A stretch of 64,000 nt of DNA from Rutidosis leptorrhynchoides (GCF_046630445.1 NC_092333.1:707139001-707203000), one strand, 5' to 3'; shown: positions 1 through 13,438, numbered from the stretch's first letter. Notes: a model not told the origin generated them from the letters alone. Made by a program: numbers and translations.

Positions 1-319
1 GGTATTGGAGTAAACAGCTCGCCATAAATTGTAACTTACCCGGTTATATCGTGTCCCAAAAAACATACAACTTACTCCTATAAAAAGGGGAAAAAGAGAG
101 TAAATGTACCTGTAACGAATGTACCGAAATTGTTACCAATTACCTTAACTACTTCCTACGATCAAAGAGTCATTTTTGAGGAGCTAAAGCAGCCAGCCTA
201 ATACTCAAAGACATCGGGGTACCATATCTAATACTGGATTTACAATTTGTGAAAAAAGAAAGATACTTTTGTACTTACCAACACAGTGATACACGATATT
301 GAATAGTGTGTCTTGCATC

Positions 320-490
320 TTTTTTTTTGAACGACGATATTGACATTGAATGCTCTCATTTGTCACCCACACACGCGTTATGTTGGCAGTACCATCAAAG
401 GTTGGAAACTCCCTGCTTAGAGTGAGAATCGAACCTGGTAGTACCCAAGTTGGATCCCATCCCCATACCACTCGAGCCAAGCTTCGGATG
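320..490 (-). mobile_element. tRNA-derived SINE
   Basis: Read on the minus strand, an A-box-like TGGCTCGAGTGG (468-479) is followed about 33 bp later by a B-box GGTTCGATTC (426-435), the internal RNA polymerase III promoter of a tRNA-derived SINE. The body runs on to an A-run (plus-strand t's at about 320-329) that acts as the tail. A 91-codon open frame overlaps it; the protein-like look of that frame comes from the SINE sequence, so I do not call a gene. No clear target-site duplication was found, so the ends are approximate. Confidence 0.6.
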
Positions 491-1455
491 CTACTATTCT
501 GTAGACAATTAAAAAAGTGAGTTCTGTCCCACTCTATTTATGTTTATGCATCTATGTCGAGTGTACCGTTTAAAGCTCTCAAGAATAAAAGATATGCAAA
601 AGATGGAGCAAAATGCCCGAGCCCGTAAAGCATCTTTAAGTATCATAGTTACAACAGCTAGAGAAATCATAATGCACTTAGTTCCAAACAAACACGAGAC
701 CCTCCCTGGACACACTATCTCACCCTCAGCACGTGGAAAAATTTAAGTGAGCCAACTCTGACCTATTATCTAAGTATGTATTATTATGCAACATCCATTT
801 CAATGACATCTATATGGTTCACAAAACATACCCAATTACGAAGTATCTATAAGCGAAAACATAAACTAGTCATCAATCTTAGTTTGAAAACATTGAAATG
901 GGTCATCCCAAAAGGTAGCACCACATCATCAAATGTAATATCCTTTATCCTGTCATCCTATTACAGCTAAAGTTACGTGATCATCAAATGTATAACAACA
1001 GTGATATTCATTACCTTAACTGCAGTGTATCTGTAAGTGTTACTTCCTCATGAACTTTTTAAGAATTCAAAGCACCCAAACTATTACTAAAAGACAGGTT
1101 CACATAAATTGTGTGTATAGTATTAGTTGTATTTCTATTCAAATATTTAATAGATTAGATTATGTCATGGTTGCAAACTTAAACCGTCACATGATGAAAA
1201 TGCCATCCGGTTAGCCATAATAAGGCTCGAATCTTCAATGTACAAACATAAACATCGAAACCAACAAGGGACTTGTTTGACAAGCGACAATATTAACCCT
1301 GGTCGAAAGTTTGAAACTAGCAACATGCATTTTTCACAAGCCACGGCATATATACACACATTGAAACAACCCGACCCGACCCGTCTCAACCCAGCCCGTT
1401 TGCCAGGTATACCTAATATAGAAACTGGACTAAAGTTGGTTACAATTGTATGCAA
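491..1455. other. Non-coding host flank with a duplicated block
   Basis: No gene is supported here. Bases about 840-1400 are a diverged copy of about 3490-4020 (same order, substitutions and small indels). At about 1367 there are runs of the ACCCG type, common at the ends of hAT-like MITEs, but no complete inverted-repeat element could be defined. Confidence 0.5.
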
Positions 1456-2702
1456 TTAAACCTTTCTGCCCTGTTCTGCTATGTGTGTGCTAACATGGAC
1501 CGGGTCAGTGAAATGAACAGTCCTATAAACAACAATGGCGTTAATGAAGCTTAACAACCTCCATAAAGATACTGAAGAGGATTATGAAACCTTTTAAGCA
1601 TGTAATTATGTGACACTCCAAATTCAAGTTTAAGAGCTAATGTCCTTAAGCCATCAACAATGCTTGTTCTTTGGGAAGATATTTCCCCTGAAAAGAAATG
1701 TTCAAATAGATTAAGAGGTAGTTAACAAGAGGAAGATGTGGCACTTTTGACTTTTACATATAAACGGGTTGATCTGGGGTGAGTTTTAAACCTCCCAACC
1801 CACTCAACCCGCCCATATTGCCACCTCTAAGATACAGAGAGAAACTAATGTCATGATAACCTGTGGATGTTCCTTTTGCTAGCCCGTCCTTGATGGCACA
1901 CACGGGAATCCATAAACGCTATCGAAATTGCTTGCCCAATCTGGTAATTATATATTACCGTTCTTAAGCGTAAGCTGAGCAAATTCTTTGGAAACAGCAG
2001 AAACAGTGTTACTATCACCATCTATATATTTCTCCATTTCGATGGCACACGATTGATCAATCCTCAAGCCTGGGCCAGCGTCAATGTACAAAACAGCCCC
2101 TTCGAGAGTGTGATTAGTTAACTGGCTTTACAATTATCTCGACCCACTGAGGCTCATTCTGCAGTAAGATCTACAAGGGGCCTAGGTTTTAACACCTAAG
2201 ATTGTAACACAACATTAACTTTGAAATATAATTAATATAGTTATATACTACTAAGAAACATGTTCAGGATAGATTAGATGGGTAATGTTGACCCAAAACA
2301 CTTTTTTTGTCCAGAAAAAATTCATAATTGTTAAAATTTAATTTAAGTGTCAATCATGAAGACAAAAGTTACTGTAAATAATGAGATAACACAAAACTCC
2401 GTTGTGCCATTAGACCCAATGTATTTTAAGGTAAATTTATTTCTATTGACCCCTTAGAAATAGAACATAACCCAAATCAACCCATTTGGGTTGAAATCAC
2501 CACCCTAGAAGTCGCAGTTGAGCCCTGTATGTATAGAGTGCAATGATTTCCTTTGGCAGTTTAGCGTATAAAAAAAGCAGTTGCTGCCAATCTGCCCTGT
2601 AAGAACACCCAAGACATACAAACCAGGCTTTTGTGGGGGCAACGAAAGAGTTATTATATTTCTACCAGGGTTCAATATTGTAGCACCACAGCTCCTGATT
2701 GC
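1456..2702 (-). pseudogene. TRS130/CLUB-like TRAPPII subunit, decayed C-terminal exons
   Basis: Four minus-strand blocks translate to stretches I recognise from the plant TRAPPII tethering-complex subunit TRS130 (TRAPPC10-like, CLUB in Arabidopsis), which acts in vesicle traffic at the Golgi/TGN. In gene order they are: about 2702-2579 (contains ATILNPGRN and LPPQKPGLYVLGVLTGQIG), 2182-1861 (contains EPQWVEIIVKP, YIDAGPGL and WIPVCAIKDGLAKGTST), 1687-1591 (contains SIVDGLRTLALKLEFGVSHN) and 1522-1456 (TVHFTDPVHVST). Their order and strand match the protein order, and AG/GT splice signals border most blocks. The second block carries a deletion and at least two frame changes with stops, so this is a pseudogene. 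The large N-terminal part was not found. Identity rests on recall of the family; an alignment would confirm it. Confidence 0.7.
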
Positions 2703-2766
2703 CTAAAATATTATAAGATGTCCATAAAAATTTTGCATTTGCATATTCACAGTAATTAAAACATGT

Positions 2767-3249
2767 GTGCATCCAACATACCTTAACACGAGCATCTGCA
2801 TTATTGGTGTCGAATTGAATAATTTTTTCCCAAGCTCAAGTATTCCAGTGTCTAATGATCTGTTCATCGGGTCTGTTCGTATTCCAACTTCTGAGGGTGG
2901 TGATTCGACTCCTGTTAATTCGAATCGGGTAAAGCTCTCGTCAATTAATTGTGTGCTTCCGGTTTTTGACTCTGTAAACGAGCTTGAGGATGATTCTGCT
3001 GGTTTGGTTCATGCGTCAAAGTTGAAAGAATCGAGATTGGGAATTGCGGTTAATTGCTCTGGTTCTGGTAAGGGTTTTGAAGATGGAACTGGATCAAAGC
3101 TTGTGGTAATGGACCCTCATTCTGTTGGGTCGTGTATTGACAGTGTTCATGGATCTTAGGATAATTTGGGTAAGGGCGCAATTGGTTTTCAATCTCTTGC
3201 ATCTATATTCGATAAATCCGTTGGTACAGATGACATAACACCCGTTTAA
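2767..3249 (+). pseudogene. Unrecognised coding-like fragment with one internal stop
   Basis: A 130-codon open frame ends at TAG 3157-3159, but the same frame reads on for 29 more codons to TAA 3247-3249. The part from about 2860 is clearly richer in GC than its surroundings and has coding-like codon use, with many Ser, Gly and Val residues and an acidic patch (NELEDDSAG). I do not recognise the family. It could be a fragment of a gag or LINE ORF1-type protein or a captured host exon. There is no convincing start codon context, so it is best read as a broken fragment. Confidence 0.35.
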
Positions 3250-6200
3250 CATTCCCTTTCATCATCTGCAAAACTCAAACACTTTATTATTACTTAAATT
3301 ATACATATAAATATTTACTAGTTACTAGTTACTACAGGACTTCAAAATTGAAAATGAAAAACTTACACGGGCAAATAAATTACCTCAACAGATTTATGTA
3401 TCGCACGCGGAAGAAACTTCATGCTAACAAAGACTATTTTGTTTTTGCATAGTTTAAAGGATAATATAAATTAACCAAAACAACTTATATATAAGATAAA
3501 ATATAAACTAGTCATCAATCTTAGTTGGAAAACATTGAAATGGTTCATCCCAAAAGGTAGCACCACATCATCAAATGTAATATTCTTTACCCTGTCATCC
3601 TATTACAGCTAAAAATACCTGTTCATCAAACGTATGACAATGGATATTCATTACCTTAACAGCAGTATCTTCTCTTGAACTTTTTAAGAATTCAAAGCAG
3701 CCAAACTATTACTAAAAGACAGGGCCACATAAATCGTGTGTATAGTATGAGTTGTATTTCTATTCAAATAATTTAACAGATATGATTCCATCATGGTTGC
3801 AAACATAAACCGTCACATGATGAAAATGCCATCCGGTTGTTGTCAAGCCAAAATAAGGCTCAAATTTTCAATGTGCAAACATAAACATCGAAACCAACAA
3901 GGGACTTGTTTGTCAAACGACAATATTAACCCTGGCCGAAAGTTCGAAACTAGCAACAGGCATTTTTCACAAGCCACGGTATATATACATACATTGAAAC
4001 CGTCAATTGTATTCAGACTTACGAAAACCAACAACATCAATACCCATTTTTTACAAGCCACAATATACCTTGAACATATAGCAAACATATTTTGGAAAAC
4101 AGTCTCCTTTAAACATATTTTGGAAAACCAACATAGAAACCCAATGACAACGTCTTGTACAAGCCATGACATAAATCCATATTGAAACCGTCAATTTAAA
4201 ATAGATTCTGGCAAAACTAAAATGGAAACCCACAAGAGACTTTTTTCAAAGTCATGATATAAACCGTCATCGAAAGTTTAAAACCCACAAGGGAGGTTCT
4301 TTTACAATCCACGGTATAATAAACCCACATATCGTAACCGTCAATTCTTTTGAAATTTTGGGAAACCAACATCAAAATTATAAACAAACAAGTTCCAAGT
4401 CAAAGGAGCCTGTGATAAGAGGTTGTTTTAACCCATTATCCAACCCGCCCATTTTTCCACCTCTATCAAATGCCTATGGGGCTTCAACACAAGCACAACA
4501 GCCCATATATACAGCATAAAGGGCAACATAGTGGTGATAAGAGGTTGTTTAGTCACCTTTATTATTATTATTTCTTATTAGAACCGAACTAATAATCACA
4601 AACATAACGTACCTTCTTGTATCACTGATCAATTCACAGCTCTTCATTTTCCACCAATTCAACTAGAGGCTTTCATTTTTCAGCCTATGAATCATGCAAT
4701 CAAAAATACATAGATCAATTTTATACCACAACTCAATGAGAAACAAGTTACGATTCTAAGCAAAGATGCTTACAGGAGTGATAACAGGCTGGACATAGCC
4801 GTGAATACTGCAATAGAATATATATGAAATAACGAAAACTATCAACCAAACATGACCAAAACATCCAGATATCATTATACCCAACAAATAAAGCCAAAGT
4901 CTTTTTGGTCAGTTTCGCATTTATACATCTTCAACTAAACACTGATTCAATTTTGCAACTGATTTCAGCTCAATTACCCAACATATTGTTTCCATGCTTT
5001 GTAGAGCTTGTAATTAGTAGATATCTTACAAAAGTATTAATTAATGAATAATGAGCACATTTAAAAGAGCCAAAGGGACGGACCTGTACACCAGCATATT
5101 GTTTCCATGCTTTGTAGGCTTGTAGTTAGTAGATATCTTACAATAGTTTAATACTGCGAGTTCATGATATCGTAAGATGAAAGCATAGTTACCCAATACT
5201 CTTATTTGAGATTTAGAACACAGATTCTTGGCTCTATGTCAAGAATAATGTATTGGATGATAAATCAGCAATAGATAAATTATTGTTTTAGAAGTCGATA
5301 CACAAGCTTCTTCCTTTTGGCCTATGCTGGCTCAAAAATCTGAATACACAACATCATGAATGAAGCATATGTCAATGCAAAGGTTAACGACTGATTATTG
5401 CAGCACATCTGAAATAGTAGATTACCACCAGTCTACTTTGCCGATGCAACCTATAAGCCAAAATGTGTACATAAATCATATACAAGATTAAATATATAAA
5501 TACATAAATGATATTCACATATTAATTTATCATTACATACAATCCCCAGTTTTCACAAGCATCATTAAGCATCTACATGGTAGCAACTCTCTGTACTGTT
5601 CAGTTTCTCCATGTTGATCAATGGTAAGTTTCACATCTACTGTATTTGGCAACATGTATACACATATAATAATCGAATAAAAAAGAAACCTGAACATACG
5701 ATGTGCAGCTGCACTATTTGCTAGTGACAGCCCTTTCTTCTAATGGGTTATTAAGAGTTGAGATAAGCACTGGGACTAGGGTTTATACCAGCATGCATCA
5801 CAGCACTCTCCTAAATTATCAACCAAAAGTATTAGAGCACCGTTTCCGCCACCTCCACTACTATGAGCAAGTCAATTCACTTACGGGCAAGAATATATCA
5901 AAATACTTGAAAGAATACATTTTGTAAGACACCTTTAAGTTTGTAGATTCAGATGAAGTCCCCTTAGAGTTCGATCGTACTAATAAAAAGGTCAATTTAT
6001 GTCCAGCCATTTTAGCTTCACATGAGACCGAACCCTTCTACTTCTACATCTACTAATCAATCAAATGTAACTAATTTTTGGACCTCTTCTTTTGGAAGCT
6101 ATGAACTTGATTCAGCAGAAGGCAAACAATTAATGGCTCTCCAACAAATGAGGTTAACTTCTTTCTTCATTCATGGATTCATGTATCTATCTGTTCAGAA

Positions 6201-7254
6201 GTTTCCATGTCATTTGCAGAAATTTGGGCTGCATACTCTAGGCCACATCAAAGGAGAGAAAGAGTTAATCCGTTTGTACACGAGACAGCCATAGAATTGC
6301 CCTGCCAGATAACAGTATATCTTAGATTCTCTCAATCAACTTAGATATTAAAAAAATATGTATAAGTGAAACATAAACCAGTCAACAATCTTACGTTGAA
6401 TACATTAGCATGGGCAATCCCAAAAGGCAGCACTACAACACAATGCTTAATAGGATCTTGAACCCTAGGACAGGAAAAGTCATATACAGTTCAGGAGATG
6501 ATAGACATACAGAGGCTGCATTTCGACCTGTATGTTTGGGTGAAGACTCATCTCTAATGGGTCAAACGGGTAAAGTTCATAATCTCTCATATATTTTTGT
6601 ATTCAAAAACTTAACATGAAAAAACATTCTACTTTTGCAATGCAATTTGGACAAGAAAACATTATAGGCCAACCCGGTTGGCCAATACCACACATACGTG
6701 TGCTGACCCATTTATCCAACCACCTGATCCCGCATCATTAAATATGTTGTAATTTTACATAAATACATATCCAGGTTTCGTTTTTATGGAATGTGTACTA
6801 ATAGACTCTATAGTTGTAAAAAATAGTGCAACCCTGTAACGAACCTTAATCTGTGCATTTGTACTAGTTGATCTCGCCTTATGACAAAAGGTCAACATTT
6901 TGCTATGTTCCAAACATCGAAAAAGTCGAATGCAAACTTGTCTCAAGTGATTACTCAGGGCAAACGGACAAGTACGCCTCTGCATTATTTTATCCTTGTT
7001 TTAACCCATTATCCAACCCGCCCATTATTCCACCTCTATCAAATGCATATGGGCTTCATCGCAGGCACAACAGTCCATATCTACAGCGTAGAAGGTAAGA
7101 AGTATGCCAAATGTATTGAATAAAAGGTACCGAAAATGTATTGAAGTAGAATTCAGTAATGCCATATGTACTTGTCAATCTATTTAAGTATAATTATTTA
7201 CAGGGTATTCAAATTCAAATGTATTCAATAAAAGGAATTGAAAGCTAAAAATAC
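3250..7254. other. Non-coding host flank with diverged repeats
   Basis: No gene is supported. Contents: the second copy (about 3490-4020) of the block at 840-1400; a degenerate tandem array to about 4380 built on 'acaagccacg...ataaaccgtcaatt' units; a block at 4431-4530 repeated at about 7000-7100 (shared CCATTATCCAACCCGCCCAT then CACCTCTATCAAATG), probably the end of a hAT-type MITE; and a short duplication at about 4981-5040 and 5095-5150. Short open frames here (for example 5703-5927, 6022-6294) have no recognisable domain. Confidence 0.5.
3790..4380. repeat. Degenerate tandem minisatellite
   Basis: Several diverged copies of a roughly 60-100 bp unit follow each other. Each has a 'gaaaccaacaa...acaagccacg.tataaaccgtcaatt' pattern with point changes and length differences. 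The first unit is shared with the duplicated block at about 1230-1370, so the array probably grew from that sequence. Confidence 0.45.
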
Positions 7255-7941
7255 CTGATCATCAAATGTAATATCCTTAACCGCAGTGGATCCCTGAAAT
7301 CAACATCAAGATCAACAATCTTCTTTGCAGTCCCATTTTCTACTATGACAACATCACCTAAAACCTTCATATTTACTTAAGACTAACAGAATACCAAAAA
7401 TCTAACTACAAACCACATGCAGGTTGTATAATAACAAATCAAAATCAGTACCTTACATGTTATATTCATTCACATGATCAGAATATACAGTTTATTATAT
7501 GTTGTTTTACTCTCGCTCCATTAAGGATGTGTATTTAGCACCTTTGTCAGGTGATCTTTCGCAGGCATGAGTTCGACAGTAATGTCCCCTTCCTTTTCTG
7601 ATACTCAAAAACCAAAAGAAAAATATTTGAAATCAAAAACCAAAAACAACCCACAGACTTCTGTAAGATATTAGAAATCCAAATCAGTATCCACATGATT
7701 GAAATATTCAGTTAGACGTGTGTTTTCCTCTTGATAGAACAAAAGAACAACTGAAAATTTTTAATAAAAATAATTAGCACCGGACATAATATATAAAAAA
7801 AAGAGTTTTAAGATATGATTCTTAAGAATTAACAAAAAGTTACAAGAATTAACATAAAACTTACAATAATTACTATGACAAAAGAAAAGAATTAAAAGAA
7901 AGATGAAACTTATTACCAGAAACAAGAACAATGTCATTCAT
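7255..7941 (-). other. Exon-like fragments of an unrecognised minus-strand gene
   Basis: Three or four short blocks look like exons joined by AG/GT signals: 7941-7917 (begins ATG, MNDIVLVS, donor GTAATAAG), 7597-7542 (EKEGDITVELMPAKDHLTK, phase-compatible with the first), 7364-7294 (VLGDVVIVENGTAKKIVDL) and 7293-7255 (GSTAVKDITFDDQ, donor GTATTT). The last two do not join in one frame without a junction I can define. Related pieces of the last block recur at about 890-945 and 3545-3600. A TATA box lies upstream at 8319-8328. The family is not recognised and the model is a hypothesis; it may be a pseudogene. Confidence 0.3.
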
Positions 7942-8318
7942 TGTGTATAAGGTTCTTCAGGACCCCATGCTTCTGTATCTTCTTTTGATAACCCTAAATT
8001 CCAAAAATTTAACATATAGTCAAAGATATAAACGGAACAAAACAAGACATAAACCATCATTGATAATTCAAGATAACCCTAACTTCAACGATTATTTAAT
8101 CAATTCGTCCGAAAACCTCTAAATTTGTGGAGCATTCACAAAACGTAAACAGACAACCCTAACATCGAAGGATTAGATCAAATTTTCCAGAAAACCCTAA
8201 CTTTGAAATATTCAAACATTGATTGAAAAGAGAAAAAGGAGATACTGTTATCAAAAACCCTAATTTTTTGTTGAAAAGAATTTGATGATGATGATACAGA
8301 GTGAGAACGACTGTCGCG

Positions 8319-8328
8319 TATTTATAGG
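8319..8328 (-). promoter_or_regulatory. Candidate TATA box of a minus-strand host gene
   Basis: On the minus strand the sequence reads CCTATAAATA, followed about 30 bp later by a leader-like stretch containing 'TTAGGGTTTT'. It points toward the exon-like fragments below 7941. Seen by motif only. Confidence 0.4.
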
Positions 8329-9487
8329 TATAGATGGCGTTATTTCAACGCTGATTACGGTAACGGTCAAATATAATTGTAAAAAAAAAAACGCGGTATC
8401 CTTCTGCTCAATCCTTAATTATTTAAATGTAATGGAAATTTAATTAAAACGAACTCGTATTTATTTAATTTAAGTAGTGTAAAGTGTAATTTACATCGAT
8501 AGTCGGATAGGAAATTGCGTGGTCAGTTGTGAAGTATAATTTTTTTTTGTTCAAGGAGTTTTCTAAACATAGTCCTTGCGGGTTATGACTATGCTTAAAA
8601 AAATTGTGTGTTTAGATAGTAGTTTGAAAGAGAATAAAAATTACAAATTCACTGAGAGTTTATATCAAAATTTTTACAATGAAAATTACAAATCCACTAA
8701 GGACGAGTGACCCACCTTTCCCCCACATATTTCCGCTCCTGAATGTGGTTTATATCAAATTATGGAATTATTATTACTTAATAACTAATAATAATTTATA
8801 ATTATTAATTTAATAATTTAATAATTTAATAATAATAATAATAGTTATAGTTAATAACAATAATAATAGTAATAAATAGTTTTTCTTTTAGGTATGGAAG
8901 AGAATAAAATTTATTGAGTTTTTTTTATAGGAGTTACAAATTAATGGTTAAAAATCAAATTATTTATTGAAATTTTAAATTATTGGTTGATTTGTATAGA
9001 CAATCTAAATCAATGACCATATATAAGCGATTTTAAAGGCCTATGTTTAGTCATTTGAAAAAAAAAAAAAATCATTGTTGGTCCTTAAAGTTTGTATCAA
9101 AATCATGAAAGATAATGTTTAAATTGATCAATTGTTGATCCCAAGTTTTATACATTGGACATAAATGGTTTCAGAGTTAAATGATCGTTACTCCCGACTA
9201 GTTAAGTGAAACATGTAATAATGTACACATGATGAGCTTTATGATCTTTTTACATTGGCATCTCAAATATATTTTAAGTATGAACAGAAAACATTTTATG
9301 TAGTTGATTTTTTGTGAGAAGTACTCTGTTTATATGACAGAAATGGGATAGACAAACACATGCTATATATTTAAGATTTTGTTGTAACCGTTATTAATTC
9401 AGAGAACTAAATGAGGTATAAATTAGTTTATTTGCATGGAGCTTTCTTTGAAGCATATGCTTTGTAGTAATTGTGTTACACTTTCAG
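8329..9487. other. AT-rich non-coding host flank
   Basis: Strongly AT-rich with short TTA/ATA runs around 8760-8880. I see no gene, RNA gene or mobile-element end. Confidence 0.5.
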
Positions 9488-9616
9488 CAACTTGTATTGG
9501 AGAAGGACTTGATGGTGAGAGAGAACGCATGCAGGGTAGGTTAACTTTTTGAGGATTTTCCGGGTCATACTATGCTCTAAGATGCTTGTTGAGGAAGTGC
9601 AGAAAGAAAGAAACGC
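9488..9616 (+). pseudogene. Coiled-coil-coding exon pieces cut by element X
   Basis: After a 'tttcag' acceptor at 9487, 16 codons read QLVLEKDLMVRENACR and end at a GTAGGT donor (9536). A second block, 9582-9616, reads MLVEEVQKERNA and stops exactly where the LTR of element X begins. The charged heptad-like composition suggests a coiled-coil protein. The gap between the blocks (46 bp) is short for a plant intron, and no continuation is visible on the far side of the nest, so this is a broken gene piece of unknown family. Confidence 0.35.
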
Positions 9617-11395
9617 TGTGATGACCCGCAATTTCCGACCAAATTTAAACTTTATCTTTAAATGATTTTGACACGATAAGCAAAGTCTGTAATGTTGAGT
9701 ATCAAAAAGTTTTGGAACTATATTCATGTAATCAAATTACCTTTTGACTATTCCCAACGATTCACGAACCATAAAACCGTAAATAGAAATGTATATGAAT
9801 TAAATAAACAATTACATAGTATATATTATATAATCATCAGATATTATATAATTAATAAAATGCAATATTAATAAAGTAAATTGATTACAAATCAAAATTT
9901 AGTTGTTGAAATAATATAATTAATATCGTCATTAGTATTATTAATACAAATATCAATATTTGTATTATTACTGTTATAGTTGTAAATATTAAAAGTCTAA
10001 TGAATAAAAGATTAGGATTTTCAAAATAAAGATTTTAGATATAAATATTAGTATAATAATGATTAAGATTATAATTAAATTATAATTCAAATATTATTAG
10101 TTATTATTATTAATACTATTATTCTTATTAATATTATTACTTTTATAATTACCATTAACATTAAAAGGCATTGTTATAATTATAAGTTATCATTATTATT
10201 AAAAAAATTATCATTATTACCATATTTTTTATTTTATTGTTAATATCATTATTATTATCTAGTATTATTATAATTATTACTAATATATTATTATTATTGG
10301 TATTATTATTAATATTAATATAAATAGTATTAACATTTATTAAAATCATTATTATAAGTAATGTTATTTATATTAAGATACAACTTACTATTATTATCAT
10401 TAATGTTATTATTATTATTAATAAATATTGTTATTTATATTATTATTAGTATTTTTATTTATAATATTAAAAGTATTATTACTATTAATATATTTATTAT
10501 TAATATTAATTATATATAAAAAAAGAATAATACAGAATCCAAAAGTCCAGTTGTAATTCGCTGTCTATCTTTTTTTAATTATCTGATAAGTTAAACACGT
10601 TTGATTCCATTTTCAAAACAGTCCAAAATCAGTTGAAGATCACGATCGACTTTATTATTATTTTTTTCTTTTCTTCTTCATTTTTTTTTGTTTCTGTCTA
10701 AATCCTGTCTACAATCTGTTACGGGTCGGTTTCAAACAATCACTACACTACAACCTTGATTGAATATAAGTAGTACCTCAATACATTCAATCATCCACTG
10801 TAAAAATTGAAATTTAACAGAAATTCCATAAACCAAACCCATTATTCTCTGTTCTTCATTTATTTTTATCAAAACCCGAATCCAAGTCGAATTTCAAAAT
10901 GTATTAATGCAGAGTCATTAGAAATCATGTTTTCAAGCGAACTGGAAAGTTGCAAATCTCAATTTTTCATAACGACTTCAAATTGTGGAGTCAAAGTTTA
11001 TTGTCAAAAAGTCAAACCTTTTGTTCATCGCAAAATTTGAATTCCTTTTGATGTTTCTGATTCAATTGAGTATTTAGGAAGTTTATAAGAATGATTCTAA
11101 ACCTATTTTATGTTACAACCTTTGTCTGAAACCGATTAAAAGTCAAAATCAATGTATGAGTTCGTGGTGTTCTTCGTGACAGTCTTTTTTTTTTAATTGT
11201 TTTGGTTAACTGTTAATTAATAACCCCTCAATAGGTTGATTATAATTCAATTTCAGTGTCTTAATTTAAATTTGTAACTTGTGATTTTATTTGATTAATG
11301 CTCTGGTCGATTTAAATTTGTTGAAGATGAAGAAAAAATAAGAACACAAAGTTACGGTTTATATTATATTTAGTTTATGAGTTTAATGAGAAAAC

Positions 11396-11510
11396 TGGAA
11401 CGGATCAATGGTTAAGGAGTGTGTTGTGTGAGCGGGTGGTCACGGGTTCGAGTCCAGGGGTTGTCATATTTTTTTTTGGAACCCATTTCACTTGAGGTAG
11501 TTTTCTAATT
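11396..11510 (+). mobile_element. SINE-like tRNA-derived sequence in X first LTR
   Basis: A D-arm/A-box-like GATCAATGGTTAAGG (from about 11403) is followed by a perfect B-box GGTTCGAGTCC at 11445-11455, then a T-run and a 3' region that runs into a long ATT microsatellite. This is the layout of a plant tRNA-derived SINE. The same sequence sits at the same place in the second LTR (about 40735-40850), so it entered before X transposed. Confidence 0.5.
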
Positions 11511-11511
11511 C

Positions 11512-11639
<128 letters not shown>

Positions 11640-11758
11640 ATTATGATTATTATTGTTATTATAAGAATTATTATTATTATCAAAGTTATAAGTATTAAAA
11701 CAATTATTATTATTATAAGTATTATTAATGTTATCATTATTAATACTACGATTATGGC

Positions 11759-11942
<184 letters not shown>

Positions 11943-12457
11943 TACGAATATAATAAAAAGTTATTATTATTTTCATAAACATTAGTATTAGAATCATTAT
12001 ATAAATATTAGAGTTATTATTATTATTAAAATATGTATTATTATTAATATTAACATTATTATTAAAATGATACAATTACTAGTATTGTTATTATTAAAAA
12101 TTACTATTATTAATATTATCATTTTTTAGTAAAATTATTATTTTGATATCACTAAAACTATCATTATTATTGTTATTAGTATTATTACGTAGTTACTAAA
12201 ATCAATATCATAATTATCATTAACAATAAAATTAATATTTTTACATTTAGCATCATTAAGATCATTATTATTATTATTATTAATAAAATTACTAACATTA
12301 TTATCTTATTAATAATATTAAGTATTATAATTATTTTTACCACTATTAATATTATTTTAGTATTACTATAACTATTATTAATAATATAAAAATGATATAT
12401 TTAATATATATAACATAACAAAAAAATTAATATTTTATTATAAACAAAATGAATATA

Positions 12458-12459
<2 letters not shown>

Positions 12460-12495
<36 letters not shown>

Positions 12496-12524
12496 TATTA
12501 ATACAAAAAGGATATAACTAATGA

Positions 12525-12590
<66 letters not shown>
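12460..12590. repeat. (AT)n microsatellites
   Basis: Two AT dinucleotide runs (about 12460-12494 and 12529-12590) separated by a short unique spacer. The second LTR has one longer run at about 41734-41790 and lacks the second. Confidence 0.9.
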
Positions 12591-12595
<5 letters not shown>

Positions 12596-12917
12596 ATAGA
12601 TTACAATTATGTATATTAATAAATATACAAATGATATAGGTTCGTAAATCCGAGGTCAACTCTGCATTGTTCAGTTTCGTCAAATGTATTTTTACTACAA
12701 AATACAATATCGTGAGTTCATTTGATTCCCTTTTACTCTTTACACTTTTGAGACTGAGAATACATGCGCTGTTTTTACAATTGCTTTATTAAATGCTTTT
12801 GAAATATATTTTGAACTGCGAATACATGCAATGCTTTTATAAATGTTTGACGAGATAGACACAAGCAAAACATTCCTCGAATGAATCATTATGCAGACTG
12901 AAGTTTTGTGGATTATA

Positions 12918-13010
12918 ATTGAATTATGTGGACATGATAATTGCCACCATTGAATTATGTGGACATGATAATTGCCACCATTGAATTATGTGGACATGAT
13001 AATTGCCATC
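12918..13010 (+). repeat. 31 bp tandem repeat, three copies
   Basis: Copies at 12918-12948, 12949-12979 and 12980-13010 begin ATTGAATTATGTGGACATGA. The second X LTR has four copies (42160-42283), so copy number changed after transposition. Confidence 0.85.
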
Positions 13011-13438
13011 AATTGAAGTGAATGTTATGTATCGAGAGAATGATTTTTATACACAGGTTATGTGTATTAGTTTTTGTGCACGAGATATGTGTACGGTTAC
13101 TAAGATTTATGAAAAAGGATTTCGTACACGAGAAAGTTGTACTGTATTTAAAAGATATCGCATGTACATTACAGGTGGGTATAGGATTCGGGCCCATTTG
13201 TACCATGCAACATTTAAATCTTGTGGTCTATCAAAATGATAAATTTTATTATTTTAAGATAAACCTATGAACTCACCAACCTTTTGGTTAACACTTTAAA
13301 GCATGTTTATTCTCAGGTATTAAATAAATCTTCTGTTGTGCATTTGCTCATTTTAAAGACATTACTTGGAGTCGATCATCGCAATGGGACCAGATGTTGG
13401 TGACTTCGTCCAGATGGATTAGGACGGGGTATGACATG

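Noticed and set aside
205..480. 91-codon minus-strand open frame with protein-like composition
   Set aside because: It overlaps a tRNA-derived SINE with clear A and B boxes; the reading frame is a by-product.
11401..11475. A functional tRNA gene
   Set aside because: A and B boxes are present but no cloverleaf with acceptor-stem pairing could be drawn; fits a SINE head better.
12918..13010. CRISPR-like direct repeats
   Set aside because: The 31 bp units are contiguous without spacers and lie in a plant LTR.
13003..13270. Open frames conserved between the X LTRs (again at 42276-42543)
   Set aside because: Conservation is explained by LTR identity; no protein family recognised.
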